A DNA stretch of 45,355 nt. Origin: Alphaproteobacteria bacterium. GTDB taxonomy: Bacteria > Pseudomonadota > Alphaproteobacteria > VGDZ01. Below, piece after piece: positions 24,914-34,000 of this stretch (positions are counted from its first letter, which is position 1; each line of letters opens with the position of its first letter). The notes beneath the pieces are model-generated. The model saw only the letters and a program-made list of their open reading frames with translations, had not been told where the DNA came from and made no database searches. The position numbers were made by a program, and so were the translations under genes. Location: positions 1 to 45,355 of the forward strand of contig VGDZ01000020.1 in assembly GCA_016869515.1 (NCBI GenBank), read 5' to 3'.

Positions 24914-25312
24914 TCAACCCCCGAACACCGCCCGGTGCAGGATGCGGCCGGGGACGAGCGTGAAGGCGCCGGCGGCGATCAGGCCGCCGACGTAAAGCGA
25001 AAGCATGATGGTGGCGTGGCGGCGGCGATTGCCCTGGCGCGCGGCGTGGAGCGCGAAGGGCAGCACCGCCAGCACGCTCACCGCCAGGATATGGATCGGG
25101 CTCCATGCGCCCCAGACCTTGAGTTCGTGAATCCAGAACGCGGTCAGCGCGGTCACCGTCACCATGCCGGCCCAGGCCCAGCCGATCAGGCGATGCGAGC
25201 CGGTGCCCTTGACGCGCGCCAACTGCAGCGCCCCCAACAGCAGCGCGCCCGCCGCCGCCAGGGTGTGAAGCTGGATGGCGAACGAGGCGTTGAGCAGCGG
25301 CGCGAGCGACAT
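24914..25312 (-). CDS. DUF2306-like small membrane protein
   Basis: A 132-residue inner-membrane protein with four predicted membrane segments. HTLAAAGALLLGALQLARVKGTGSHRLIGW and HELKVWGAWSPIHILAV (read in pieces) match the DUF2306 pattern with conserved histidines, including RRRHATIML. Function is unknown for the family; the histidines could bind haem or metal, but this is inference. It lies 18 bases after the enolase-superfamily gene, in the same direction, so it may be cotranscribed. It converges on the CHAT gene with a 17-base gap. Confidence 0.75.
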   Translation of the reverse strand: MSLAPLLNASFAIQLHTLAAAGALLLGALQLARVKGTGSHRLIGWAWAGMVTVTALTAFWIHELKVWGAWSPIHILAVSVLAVLPFALHAARQGNRRRHATIMLSLYVGGLIAAGAFTLVPGRILHRAVFGG

Positions 25313-25330
25313 GGTTGCGGGTCCCCGGGA

Positions 25331-26467
25331 TCAGGCCTCGAGCCGCGCGGCATGGGCCCTGAGCTTGGCCTCGTCCACCGTCACGCCAAGACCCGGCCCC
25401 ACGGGCACGGCGAGGTGGCCGTCCTGCGGCACCAGCATCGAGGTCAAAATGTCGTCCTCGAGGAACAGCGCCGGCCCGGCCAGATTGCAGGACAGATCGA
25501 GCCGCGGTAGGGCGGCGGCCAAGTGCAGGAAAGCGGCCGTGGCGAGCCCGAGTTCGCGCAGCGAGCCGACGCAGACTCCCATGCCAGCGGCCTGCGCCAC
25601 CGTCGCCACCTCCAGCGCCGCCGACAGCCCGCCGCAGCGCGCCGGCTTGACCATCACCCCGCGCGCTGCCTCGGCCTTGGCCAGGCCGATGACGTCGGCG
25701 CCGCTCTGCGTACGCTCGTCGGCATAGATCGGGGTCGTGAGTTCGCGCACCAAGAGCCGCAAGGTGGCGTGATCTTCGGGCTCGACCGGCTGCTCGACCA
25801 TGACCACGCCCAGGGCCTCGAATGCCCGCAAGGCCGCCAGCGCGTCGTCGCGCCCATAGGCGCGGTTGGGATCGATACGGATGCGGAAGCCGGGCCCGAG
25901 ATCGCGGCGGATCAGTTCGATCGCGCGCCGATCGCGCGCCGCATCGAGGCCGACTTTGAACTTGAGATCGCCATAGCCCTGGCCCCGCAGCCAGGCGGCC
26001 TGTTCGGCCGCTTGCTCGGGGCCTTCCTTGATGCCGATGCTGGGACAGATCGGAATCCGCTCGCGTCGTCTCCCGCCGAGAAGCCGCCCCAAAGGCACGC
26101 CCTGAGTCCGCGCCGCCAGATCCAGCGCCGCCATCTCGACCGCCGAGCGCGCGAACGGCGCCTCGGGCGCGGCCGCCTCCAGCCGGTCGCGCAGCGCGGC
26201 CGGATTGGCGGCATCCTGACCCGCCACCGCGGGCGCCAGGCGCTGGCGGATGGCGCGATGCGCGCCGGAAGGAGTCTCGCCGTCATAGTAGCGCCCGACC
26301 TCGCCCCAGCCGACCGCGCCGTCGGCCGAGGTCAGCTTGACCACCAGGTTGATCTCGTCGGCCGGCGCGGTGGTGGCCTTGGCGATGGCCCAATTGCGAT
26401 AGCGGGCGTTGTGCGGAATCGAAACCGCGAAGACCTCGAGCGCGGCGACGATCGCGCTTGCGGCCAC
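25331..26467 (-). CDS. Enolase-superfamily enzyme, muconate lactonizing/mandelate racemase type
   Basis: A 378-residue cytoplasmic enzyme that abstracts a proton next to a carboxylate. The muconate-lactonizing subgroup residues are present: K169 and K171 (KFK), metal ligands D199 (IDPN), E225 (VEQP) and D250 (YADE), and the opposite base K274 (VKPA). The N-terminal cap domain is complete. Members of this subgroup include cycloisomerases, dipeptide epimerases and N-acylamino acid racemases; which one this is cannot be told. Its GTG start follows the binding-protein stop by three bases, so they are one operon. Confidence 0.88.
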   Translation of the reverse strand: MAASAIVAALEVFAVSIPHNARYRNWAIAKATTAPADEINLVVKLTSADGAVGWGEVGRYYDGETPSGAHRAIRQRLAPAVAGQDAANPAALRDRLEAAAPEAPFARSAVEMAALDLAARTQGVPLGRLLGGRRRERIPICPSIGIKEGPEQAAEQAAWLRGQGYGDLKFKVGLDAARDRRAIELIRRDLGPGFRIRIDPNRAYGRDDALAALRAFEALGVVMVEQPVEPEDHATLRLLVRELTTPIYADERTQSGADVIGLAKAEAARGVMVKPARCGGLSAALEVATVAQAAGMGVCVGSLRELGLATAAFLHLAAALPRLDLSCNLAGPALFLEDDILTSMLVPQDGHLAVPVGPGLGVTVDEAKLRAHAARLEA

Positions 26468-26470
26468 GGC

Positions 26471-27493
26471 TCAACCGCGCTTGGGCCTGCCGTCGCGGCT
26501 GCGGGCGAGGATGTCGAGCGTCGCCACCTCCTCGAAACGCGGCCGCCGCGGCAGCTGGCCGAGATCGGCCATCAGCCCGATCTGCTCCTCCCAGCGCTCG
26601 ACCGTCATGTCGCCCCAGCCGCCGCCGCGCGTGGCTTCGGTGAAGCTGTGCGAGAGCATGACCTCGGCGGCGCGGCGCTCGTCTTCGTAGACCGTGTTGG
26701 GCACCGCCGCGACCAGCAGCCGTACCGCCTCGTCCGGCCGTTCGAGCGCCTCGGTCCAGCCGCGGGCGGTGGCGCGGGCAAAGCGCGCCAGCATGTCGGC
26801 GCGGCTCTCCAGCACCTTGTGGGTAGCGTAATAGGCGTTGGCATAGAGCCGCACGCCCGCGTCCCACAGCGTGAAAGCGACGACGTTCGGTCCCAGCGCG
26901 CGGATGGCGGTGGTGTTGGTCAACCAGGAACTGACGACGTCGACCTGGCCGGTCACCAGCGGCGTCAGGTCGTTGCCGATGCGCACGATCTCGACTTCCT
27001 TTTCGTCGATGCCGTTCTTGGCCAGCACGCCGCGCAATTGGATCACCGAGGTGATGGTCAGGCCGACCTTCTTGCCGCGCAGTTCGGCGGCGTTGCGCGC
27101 CGGCTTGTCGGCACGCGAGAGAAAGACGAAGGGATGCTTCTGCAGGCCGACGGCGAAGGCCTTGATCGGAATGCCCTGGGCCGCGGCCAGCATCAGATTG
27201 GCGGTGCCCGAGATCGAGCCGATCTCGAACTTGCCCGAGGCGGTGATGCTGACGCCGTTGTTGGTCGGCCCGCCCGGCTGCAAGGTCAGATTGAGGCCCT
27301 CGGCGGCGTAATAGCCTTGGCGCTGGGCGACGATCTCGCCCAGCTGGTTGCCGCTGATCAGCCAGCTGAGCTGCAGGTTGACCGCCTCGGCCGCGCGCGC
27401 GATCGCCGGAAAGGCGAGGGCGCCGGCAGCGGCCGCGGCGGCACCCAGCACGCCGCGACGATCCGGACGGGATGGCAAAAGGCGGGCGGTCAT
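26471..27493 (-). CDS. Tat-exported NMT1/THI5-like ABC binding protein
   Basis: A 340-residue periplasmic binding protein of the NitT/TauT, NMT1-like type that binds nitrate, taurine, pyrimidine or aromatic sulfonate-type ligands. The signal (SRPDRRGVLGAAAAAAGALAFPAIARA) has a twin-arginine pattern, which fits the tatABC genes in the window. The mature start VNLQLSWLISGNQLGEIVAQRQGYY is characteristic. I use ATG 27493, preceded by GGAGGAG; the frame extends upstream without support. No cognate permease or ATPase of this type is in the window, so the partner is elsewhere or missing. It is cotranscribed with the enolase-superfamily gene. Confidence 0.88.
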   Translation of the reverse strand: MTARLLPSRPDRRGVLGAAAAAAGALAFPAIARAAEAVNLQLSWLISGNQLGEIVAQRQGYYAAEGLNLTLQPGGPTNNGVSITASGKFEIGSISGTANLMLAAAQGIPIKAFAVGLQKHPFVFLSRADKPARNAAELRGKKVGLTITSVIQLRGVLAKNGIDEKEVEIVRIGNDLTPLVTGQVDVVSSWLTNTTAIRALGPNVVAFTLWDAGVRLYANAYYATHKVLESRADMLARFARATARGWTEALERPDEAVRLLVAAVPNTVYEDERRAAEVMLSHSFTEATRGGGWGDMTVERWEEQIGLMADLGQLPRRPRFEEVATLDILARSRDGRPKRG

Positions 27494-27675
27494 GGCTGGA
27501 CTCCTCCGCATCGGCTCGCGCGACAATAGCCCGCGTGCGGCGGCCGCGCCATCGTGCCGCCTGGCGAAACGCCGCGCCATGCGCCGCGCGCATGAAGCGA
27601 TGACAGTTCGCATGTTGACACGGCGTTTCAAGCCATGCGGTGATGGTGCGGGACCGAGACCGGGAGGGGCGTGCG
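27494..27675. promoter_or_regulatory. Divergent promoter region between two binding-protein genes
   Basis: These 182 bases separate the start codons of the leftward NMT1-like and the rightward peptide-type binding-protein genes and must hold promoters for both. TTGACA at 27615-27620 is a perfect -35 hexamer reading rightward, but the expected -10 position near 27638 (CGGTGA or nearby) is weak, which may mean an activator is needed. No clear operator palindrome was found. Confidence 0.35.
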
Positions 27676-29160
27676 ATGCGGAAACTGGTCAAGCTGGCTT
27701 TGGCGGCATGGATCGCGGCGGTCGCGGGGCCGGCGATGGCGCAGAAGACACTGACCATCGGCGTCGCCGGCTTTCCGGATTCGCTCAAGACCGGCTGGTC
27801 GTCCTTCACCGCGCTGACGCTGTCGATCCAGACCAACGACGTGCTGCTGTCCCGCTCCAACGAGGGCCAGCCGGTGCCCTCGCTGGCCGAGCGCTGGCAG
27901 GCGGTCGACGACCTGACCTGGCGCTTCTTCCTGCGCAAGGGCGTGACCTTCTCCGACGGCAAGCCGTTCACCGCCGCCGACGTCAAGTTCACCCTCGACT
28001 ACGTGCTGGACCCCAACACCAAATACGGCACCGCCAGCCGCATCAACCAGATCCGCTCGGTGGCGGTGGTCGACGACCACACCGTCGAGATCAAGACCAA
28101 GGTGCCGTTCCCGACCCTGCTGATCGGCCTCACCAACATCGTCATCGAGCCCAAGCATTATCACGAGCAGGTCGGCGCCGAAGGCATGCTGCGGCGGCCG
28201 ATGGGCACCGGGCCGTTCGTGTTCGAGCGCTGGCTGCCGGCCGATCGCTACGAGCTGCGCGCCAATCCCAACTATTGGGGCGGCAAGCCCAAGCTCGATC
28301 GCCTGGTGTTCCGGCAGATTCCCGAGGGCGCCACCCGCGTCGCCTCGCTGCTGGCGGGTGAGACCCACATCATCGAGGAGATCCCGGTCGACCTGGCGCC
28401 GCGGGTCAAGTCGAGCCGCAATGTCGAGCTGGCGGCGGTGGCGACCTCGGGCTCGTTCGTGCTGACCTTCGAGACCCGCAAGCCGCCCTTCGACAATCCC
28501 AAGCTGCGCCTGGCGGCCGATCTGGCGATCGACAAGGAGCTGATCAACCGCCAGATCCTGGATAGCACCGGCGAGGTGCTGGACAATTACGTCACCAAGA
28601 CCACCTTCGGTTACAACCCGGCGGTCAAGCGCCGCAAGCACGATCCCGAGGCGGCCAAGCGGCTGGTGGCCGAGGCCGGCTATCCCAACGGCCTCAGCGC
28701 CCAGATCGTCACCCGCTCGGGCCGCTACGTCTCGGACGTCGAGATCACCAACGCCGTCGCCGGCATGCTGTCCAAGGTCGGCATCAATGCCAGCGTCAGC
28801 GTGGTCGAGGGCGGGGTCTATTCGCGCATGGCGGCGGCCAGCGACATGGGACCGATGCACGTCGTCGGCTGGTATTCGCTGGGCGACGCCGACTTCAACA
28901 CCGTCTGGTTTGCCGACGTCGGCAAGCGCAACTTCTGGTCCCATCCCGAATACGAGAAGCTGTTCGTCGAGGCGCGCTCGACCGTCGACCAGGCCAAGCG
29001 GCTCAAGGCCTATCACCGCATGATGGAGATCATGCATCAGGAGAACCCGGCGGTGTTCCTGTTCGGCGTGCCGTCGATCTACGGCGTCTCCAAGCGCCTC
29101 AAGGGATTCACCGCGCCCTCGGACCGGGTGATGATCGTCGCCGGCGCCGACCTCAACTAG
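27676..29160 (+). CDS. Peptide/nickel-type ABC binding protein (family 5)
   Basis: A 494-residue periplasmic binding protein of the Dpp/Opp/Nik family 5. The signal peptide is about 1-22 (MRKLVKLALAAWIAAVAGPAMA). Conserved landmarks are LAERWQAVDDLTWRFFLRKGVTFSDGKPFTAADVKFTLD (read in pieces) and GTGPFVFERWLPADRYEL. GGGAGGGG lies just before this ATG; an earlier in-frame ATG at 27640 lacks one and would hide the signal. First gene of a rightward operon with the M24 protein and two permeases. Ligand may be a peptide, an opine, or another amide; unknown. Confidence 0.92.
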   Translation: MRKLVKLALAAWIAAVAGPAMAQKTLTIGVAGFPDSLKTGWSSFTALTLSIQTNDVLLSRSNEGQPVPSLAERWQAVDDLTWRFFLRKGVTFSDGKPFTAADVKFTLDYVLDPNTKYGTASRINQIRSVAVVDDHTVEIKTKVPFPTLLIGLTNIVIEPKHYHEQVGAEGMLRRPMGTGPFVFERWLPADRYELRANPNYWGGKPKLDRLVFRQIPEGATRVASLLAGETHIIEEIPVDLAPRVKSSRNVELAAVATSGSFVLTFETRKPPFDNPKLRLAADLAIDKELINRQILDSTGEVLDNYVTKTTFGYNPAVKRRKHDPEAAKRLVAEAGYPNGLSAQIVTRSGRYVSDVEITNAVAGMLSKVGINASVSVVEGGVYSRMAAASDMGPMHVVGWYSLGDADFNTVWFADVGKRNFWSHPEYEKLFVEARSTVDQAKRLKAYHRMMEIMHQENPAVFLFGVPSIYGVSKRLKGFTAPSDRVMIVAGADLN

Positions 29161-29170
29161 GAGAGCACGC

Positions 29171-30301
29171 ATGCCCAAGACCAAGGCCGACGCCATGGGC
29201 GACATGGCCGGGCTGGAAAAGGCCGTGGCCAAGTCGGATTTCGACGCCGTCATCGCCGTCTCGCCCGAGAACGTGCGCTATGCCGGCGACGTTCACATCT
29301 CGACCCAGGTCTCGATCCGCGACCGGCTGGCCTTCATCGTCTGGCCCAAGGGCCGCGATCCGATCTTCCTGGTCTGCCTGATCGAGGCCGGCTATGTCCG
29401 GCGCGAAAGCTGGATCGGCGATGTCCGCACCTATCAGGAGTTCGTCAAGGAGCCGATCGAGGCCCTGGCCGAAATCCTGCGCGAACTCAAGGTCGATGGC
29501 GGCCATGTCGCGCTCGAGACCGAGTATCTCGGCGCCAAGTACTACGCCCATCTGGTCAAGCTCTGCCCCAAGCTCAAGCTCAGCCCGGCCGAGCCCTTGT
29601 TCGCGCGCGTGCGCATGTTCAAGACCCAGCGCGAAAAGGACACCATCGTCGGCGCCTTCCACGGCACCGAAAAGGCCTTCCTCTCGACCTATTCCAGCGT
29701 CCAGGTCGGCGAGACCGAAAAGCAGATCTCTATCCGCCTGGCCGACAACATCCTCTTGAACGGCGCCGAGATGGTGGCCTTCAACCATCTCAACTGCGGC
29801 CTCAACACCGGCTTTCCGCACATGGCGCCCTCGGACTACCGGGTGCAGAAGGGCGACATCGTCAAGGCCGATTCCGGCGGCTTTTTCCACGAGTACTATT
29901 CCAATGTCGGCCGCACCGCCAAGGTCGGCCAGCCGACCCAGGCCGAGAAGGATTCCTGGAAGCGGCTGCGCGAGGTCCATCACGCCATCATCGACATGTG
30001 CCGGCCGGGGGCGCTGGGCCGCGATCTGTTCGCCAAAGCCAAGGCGATGCAGGAGAAGGCCGGCTTCCAGTTCCCCTATTCGCACAACGGCCACGGCATC
30101 GGCCTCAACGTGCATGAGCGGCCGGTGATCAACCCGCACGAGGATATCCCCTACGAGGCCGGCATGATCACCACCGTCGAGACAAGGCACCGCGACGTCG
30201 GTCGGCTCGGGCTGCACATGGAAGACATCATCGAGATCACCGACAAGGGCCCGATCTGGCACGCCCGCTTCTTCCAGAACGAGGAGATCTTCGTCATCTG
30301 A
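29171..30301 (+). CDS. M24-family (Xaa-Pro peptidase/creatinase fold) hydrolase with one altered metal ligand
   Basis: A 376-residue pita-bread-fold protein of family M24, which includes Xaa-Pro aminopeptidases and the metal-free creatinase. Positions of the five metal ligands are D234 (KADSGG), N245 (where most have Asp, in YSNVGRT), H308 (GHGIG), E337 (TTVET) and E351 (MEDII). The Asn at the second position may weaken one metal site. The gene starts ten bases after the binding-protein stop, with GGAGA just before it. Encoding an M24 enzyme inside an ABC peptide importer operon fits hydrolysis of the imported compound. Confidence 0.88.
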   Translation: MPKTKADAMGDMAGLEKAVAKSDFDAVIAVSPENVRYAGDVHISTQVSIRDRLAFIVWPKGRDPIFLVCLIEAGYVRRESWIGDVRTYQEFVKEPIEALAEILRELKVDGGHVALETEYLGAKYYAHLVKLCPKLKLSPAEPLFARVRMFKTQREKDTIVGAFHGTEKAFLSTYSSVQVGETEKQISIRLADNILLNGAEMVAFNHLNCGLNTGFPHMAPSDYRVQKGDIVKADSGGFFHEYYSNVGRTAKVGQPTQAEKDSWKRLREVHHAIIDMCRPGALGRDLFAKAKAMQEKAGFQFPYSHNGHGIGLNVHERPVINPHEDIPYEAGMITTVETRHRDVGRLGLHMEDIIEITDKGPIWHARFFQNEEIFVI

Positions 30302-30311
30302 TCGGCCGGCG

Positions 30312-31229
30312 ATGGGGCGCTATGTCCTCAGGCGGGTGACCCTGCTGCCGGTCACCTTCCTGATCCTGGCCTTCGTCATCTTCTGCATCCTGCGGCTGAC
30401 CGCCGATCCGATCCTGCTTTATCTCGACATCGACGCCACGCCCGAGGCGGCGGCGGTGCTGCGCGCCGAGCTGCACTTGGACAAGCCGCTGGCGGTGCAG
30501 TTCCTCTATTTTCTGGCCGAGCTAGCGCGTGGCGATTTCGGCGTCTCGCATGTCTTCCACCAGCCGGCGCTGCCGCTGATCGGCCAGCGCCTCGGCCCGA
30601 CGCTGATGCTGGTCGGCGCGGCGATGGCGATCGCGGTCGGCGGCGGAATCCTGCTCGGCATGCTGTGCGCGGTGCGGCGCGACCGGCCGACCGATTTCGT
30701 GATCTCGGCGCTGGCCGTGGTCGGTCAGTCGATGCCGAGTTTCTGGTTGGGGATCCTCCTGATCCAATTGTTCGCGCTCCATCTCGGCTGGCTGCCGACC
30801 TCGGGCATGGGCGGACCCGAGCATCTGGTGCTGCCGGCGCTGACGCTGGCGGCGATCCAGCTGCCCAATTTCGTGCTGGTGACGCGCACCGCCATGCTCG
30901 AGACCATGGGCGAGCAGTTCGTGGTCACGGCGCGGGCCAAGGGCCTCAGGACAAGGCGCGTGCTGTTCCGCCACGTCCTGCCCAACGCCGTGACGCCGGT
31001 GCTGACCCTGCTCGGGCTGCAGCTCGGGCTGTTGATCGGCGGCTCGATCGTCACCGAAAGCATCTTCGCCTGGCCGGGCGTCGGCCGGCTGATCATCTCC
31101 TCGATCTTCCAGCGCGACGTCAGCGTGGTGATCGCCGGCGTGTTCGTCATCAGCCTGGCGATCATGCTGTGCAACCTGGCGGTCGATCTGCTGCTCAGCG
31201 CGCTCGACCCGCGCATCCGGCGCGATTAG
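30312..31229 (+). CDS. Peptide/nickel-type ABC permease, DppB class
   Basis: A 305-residue inner-membrane permease with six membrane segments. The N-terminus MGRYVLRRVTLLPVTFLILAFVIF is typical, as is the EAA loop EQFVVTARAKGLRTRRVLFRHVLPN. ESIFAWPGVGRLIISSIFQRD is the conserved C-terminal block. It lies ten bases after the M24 gene and two bases before the DppC-class permease. Confidence 0.95.
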   Translation: MGRYVLRRVTLLPVTFLILAFVIFCILRLTADPILLYLDIDATPEAAAVLRAELHLDKPLAVQFLYFLAELARGDFGVSHVFHQPALPLIGQRLGPTLMLVGAAMAIAVGGGILLGMLCAVRRDRPTDFVISALAVVGQSMPSFWLGILLIQLFALHLGWLPTSGMGGPEHLVLPALTLAAIQLPNFVLVTRTAMLETMGEQFVVTARAKGLRTRRVLFRHVLPNAVTPVLTLLGLQLGLLIGGSIVTESIFAWPGVGRLIISSIFQRDVSVVIAGVFVISLAIMLCNLAVDLLLSALDPRIRRD

Positions 31230-31231
31230 CG

Positions 31232-32077
31232 ATGCGGCCGGGGCTGGGCTCGACCCTCAAGATCGCGCTCGGCGCGGGCATCGTGCTGGCTTGCGCGCTG
31301 ATGGCGCTGCTGGCGCCGTGGCTGGCGCCGTTCGATCCCTACGATCAGGACCTGATGCTGCGGCTGCGGCCGCCGGTGTGGGAGGATCGCGGCGATTGGC
31401 GCCACCCGCTCGGCACCGACAATTACGGCCGCGACCTGCTGTCGCGGCTGATCTACGGCTCGCGGCTGTCGATCCTGGTCGGCTGCGCGGCGATGGCGGT
31501 CTCATTCGTGCTGGGTTCGGCGCTGGGGATGTGGGCGGGCTATCGCGGCGGCCGCAGCGAGCAGGTGATCATGCGCTTGGCCGACGCGCATCTGGCCTTT
31601 CCCGAGATCCTGCTGGCGGTGGTGGTGGTGGCCGCACTCGGCGGCAGCGCGCTCAACCTGATCGTGGTGCTGGGGGTATCGGGCTGGATGGTGTTCGCGC
31701 GCGTGGCCTATTCGCAGACCCGCTCGTTGCGCGAGCGGCCCTATGTCGAGGCGGCGCGGGCCTTCGGCGCCGGCGACGGCATCATCGTCTGGCAGCACAT
31801 CTGGCCGCAGCTGGTGCCGGTGCTGACGGTGCTGGCGACGCTGCAGGTGGCGCGCATGATCCTGCAGGAGACCGCGCTCAGCTTTCTCGGCCTCGGCGTG
31901 CCGGCGCCGGCGGCGACCTGGGGCAACATCCTGGCCGAGGGGCGCGATCGGCTGCTGGTGGCGCCCTGGATCGCCAACCTGGCCGGGATCGCCATCATCC
32001 TGTTGGTGTGGGGCATCAACATGCTGGGCAACGGCTTGCGCGAGCGGCTCGACCCCAAGGCGCAGCCGATCGGGTGA
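31232..32077 (+). CDS. Peptide/nickel-type ABC permease, DppC class
   Basis: A 281-residue permease partner. The segment HPLGTDNYGRDLLSRLIYGSRLSI marks the DppC class, the EAA loop is VEAARAFGAGDGIIVWQHIWPQ, and QETALSFLGLGVPAPAATWGNIL is the conserved C-terminal block. I take ATG 31232, two bases after the DppB stop; a longer frame upstream is a shadow of the DppB gene. Only two bases separate its stop from the stop of the convergent ATPase gene. Confidence 0.94.
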   Translation: MRPGLGSTLKIALGAGIVLACALMALLAPWLAPFDPYDQDLMLRLRPPVWEDRGDWRHPLGTDNYGRDLLSRLIYGSRLSILVGCAAMAVSFVLGSALGMWAGYRGGRSEQVIMRLADAHLAFPEILLAVVVVAALGGSALNLIVVLGVSGWMVFARVAYSQTRSLRERPYVEAARAFGAGDGIIVWQHIWPQLVPVLTVLATLQVARMILQETALSFLGLGVPAPAATWGNILAEGRDRLLVAPWIANLAGIAIILLVWGINMLGNGLRERLDPKAQPIG

Positions 32078-32079
32078 TT

Positions 32080-33023
<944 letters not shown>

Positions 33024-33027
<4 letters not shown>

Positions 33028-33995
33028 GCTGCGGCTTTCAGGCAGGCGGCGGCGTGGCGGTCCGCCAGCATGCGCAGGGCCACGTCGCCGGCGCGGCACT
33101 CGGCGCCGGCACGCTCGCAGCGCGGCGCGAAGCGACAGCCGGCGGGCCAGGCGCCGGGATGGGGCACCGTGCCCTCGATCGCCGCCAGCCGTGCCACGTC
33201 GCGGTCGATCTCGGGCATCGAGCGCAACAGGCCCTGGGTATAGGGATGCAGCGGCGCCGCGAACAACCGCGCCACCGGCGCGTCCTCGACGATGCGGCCG
33301 GCGTACATCACGGCGATGCGATCGGCGAACTCGGCCACCACGCCGAGATCGTGCGTTATCAGCAGCACCGCCATGCCGAGATCGCGCCTGAGTTCGCGCA
33401 GCAGATCTAGGATCTGGGCCTGGATGGTGACGTCCAGCGCCGTGGTCGGCTCGTCGGCGATCAGAAGCCTGGGTTCGCAGGCCAAAGCGGCGGCGATCAT
33501 CACCCTTTGGCGCATGCCGCCCGAAAGCTCGTGGGGATAGGATTCGAGCCGGGCCTGCGCATCGGCGATGCGCACGCGCTCGAGCAGCTCCTTGGCGCGG
33601 CCGCGCGCCGCCGACCAAGCGAGGCCGCGATGCTCGACCAGGGTCTCGGCGATCTGCGTCCCCACCGTCATCAGCGGATTGAGCGAGGTCATCGGCTCCT
33701 GGAAGATCATCGCCATGCGATCGCCCCGCAGACGCCGCAGGTCCTCGGCCGCGAGCGCGGTCAGCGCGCGGCCCTCGAAACGGATGGCGCCGGCGGCGAT
33801 GCGGCCGATCGGCTCGGGCAGCAGCCCCATCACCGCCAGCGCGGTGACGCTTTTGCCGCTGCCGGATTCGCCGACCAGGCCCAGCACCTCGCCCGGTTCG
33901 AGCGCGAGCGAGACGCCGTCGACCGCCGCCACCGTTCCGGCCCGGGTCGCGAACGCGACCGTCAGCCCCTCGATCGACAGCAGCGGCGGGTTCAT
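33024..33995 (-). CDS. Peptide/nickel-type ABC ATPase, DppD/OppD class
   Basis: A 323-residue ATPase with Walker A GESGSGKS, signature [15 protein letters not shown], Walker [14 protein letters not shown]-loop THD and the C-terminal tail [14 protein letters not shown]...[15 protein letters not shown] that is specific to OppD/DppD-type proteins. It starts five bases after the Mo hydroxylase stop and overlaps the next gene by four bases. Together with the F-class ATPase it completes the importer whose membrane and binding subunits are on the opposing operon. Confidence 0.95.
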
Positions 33996-34000
33996 GATCT

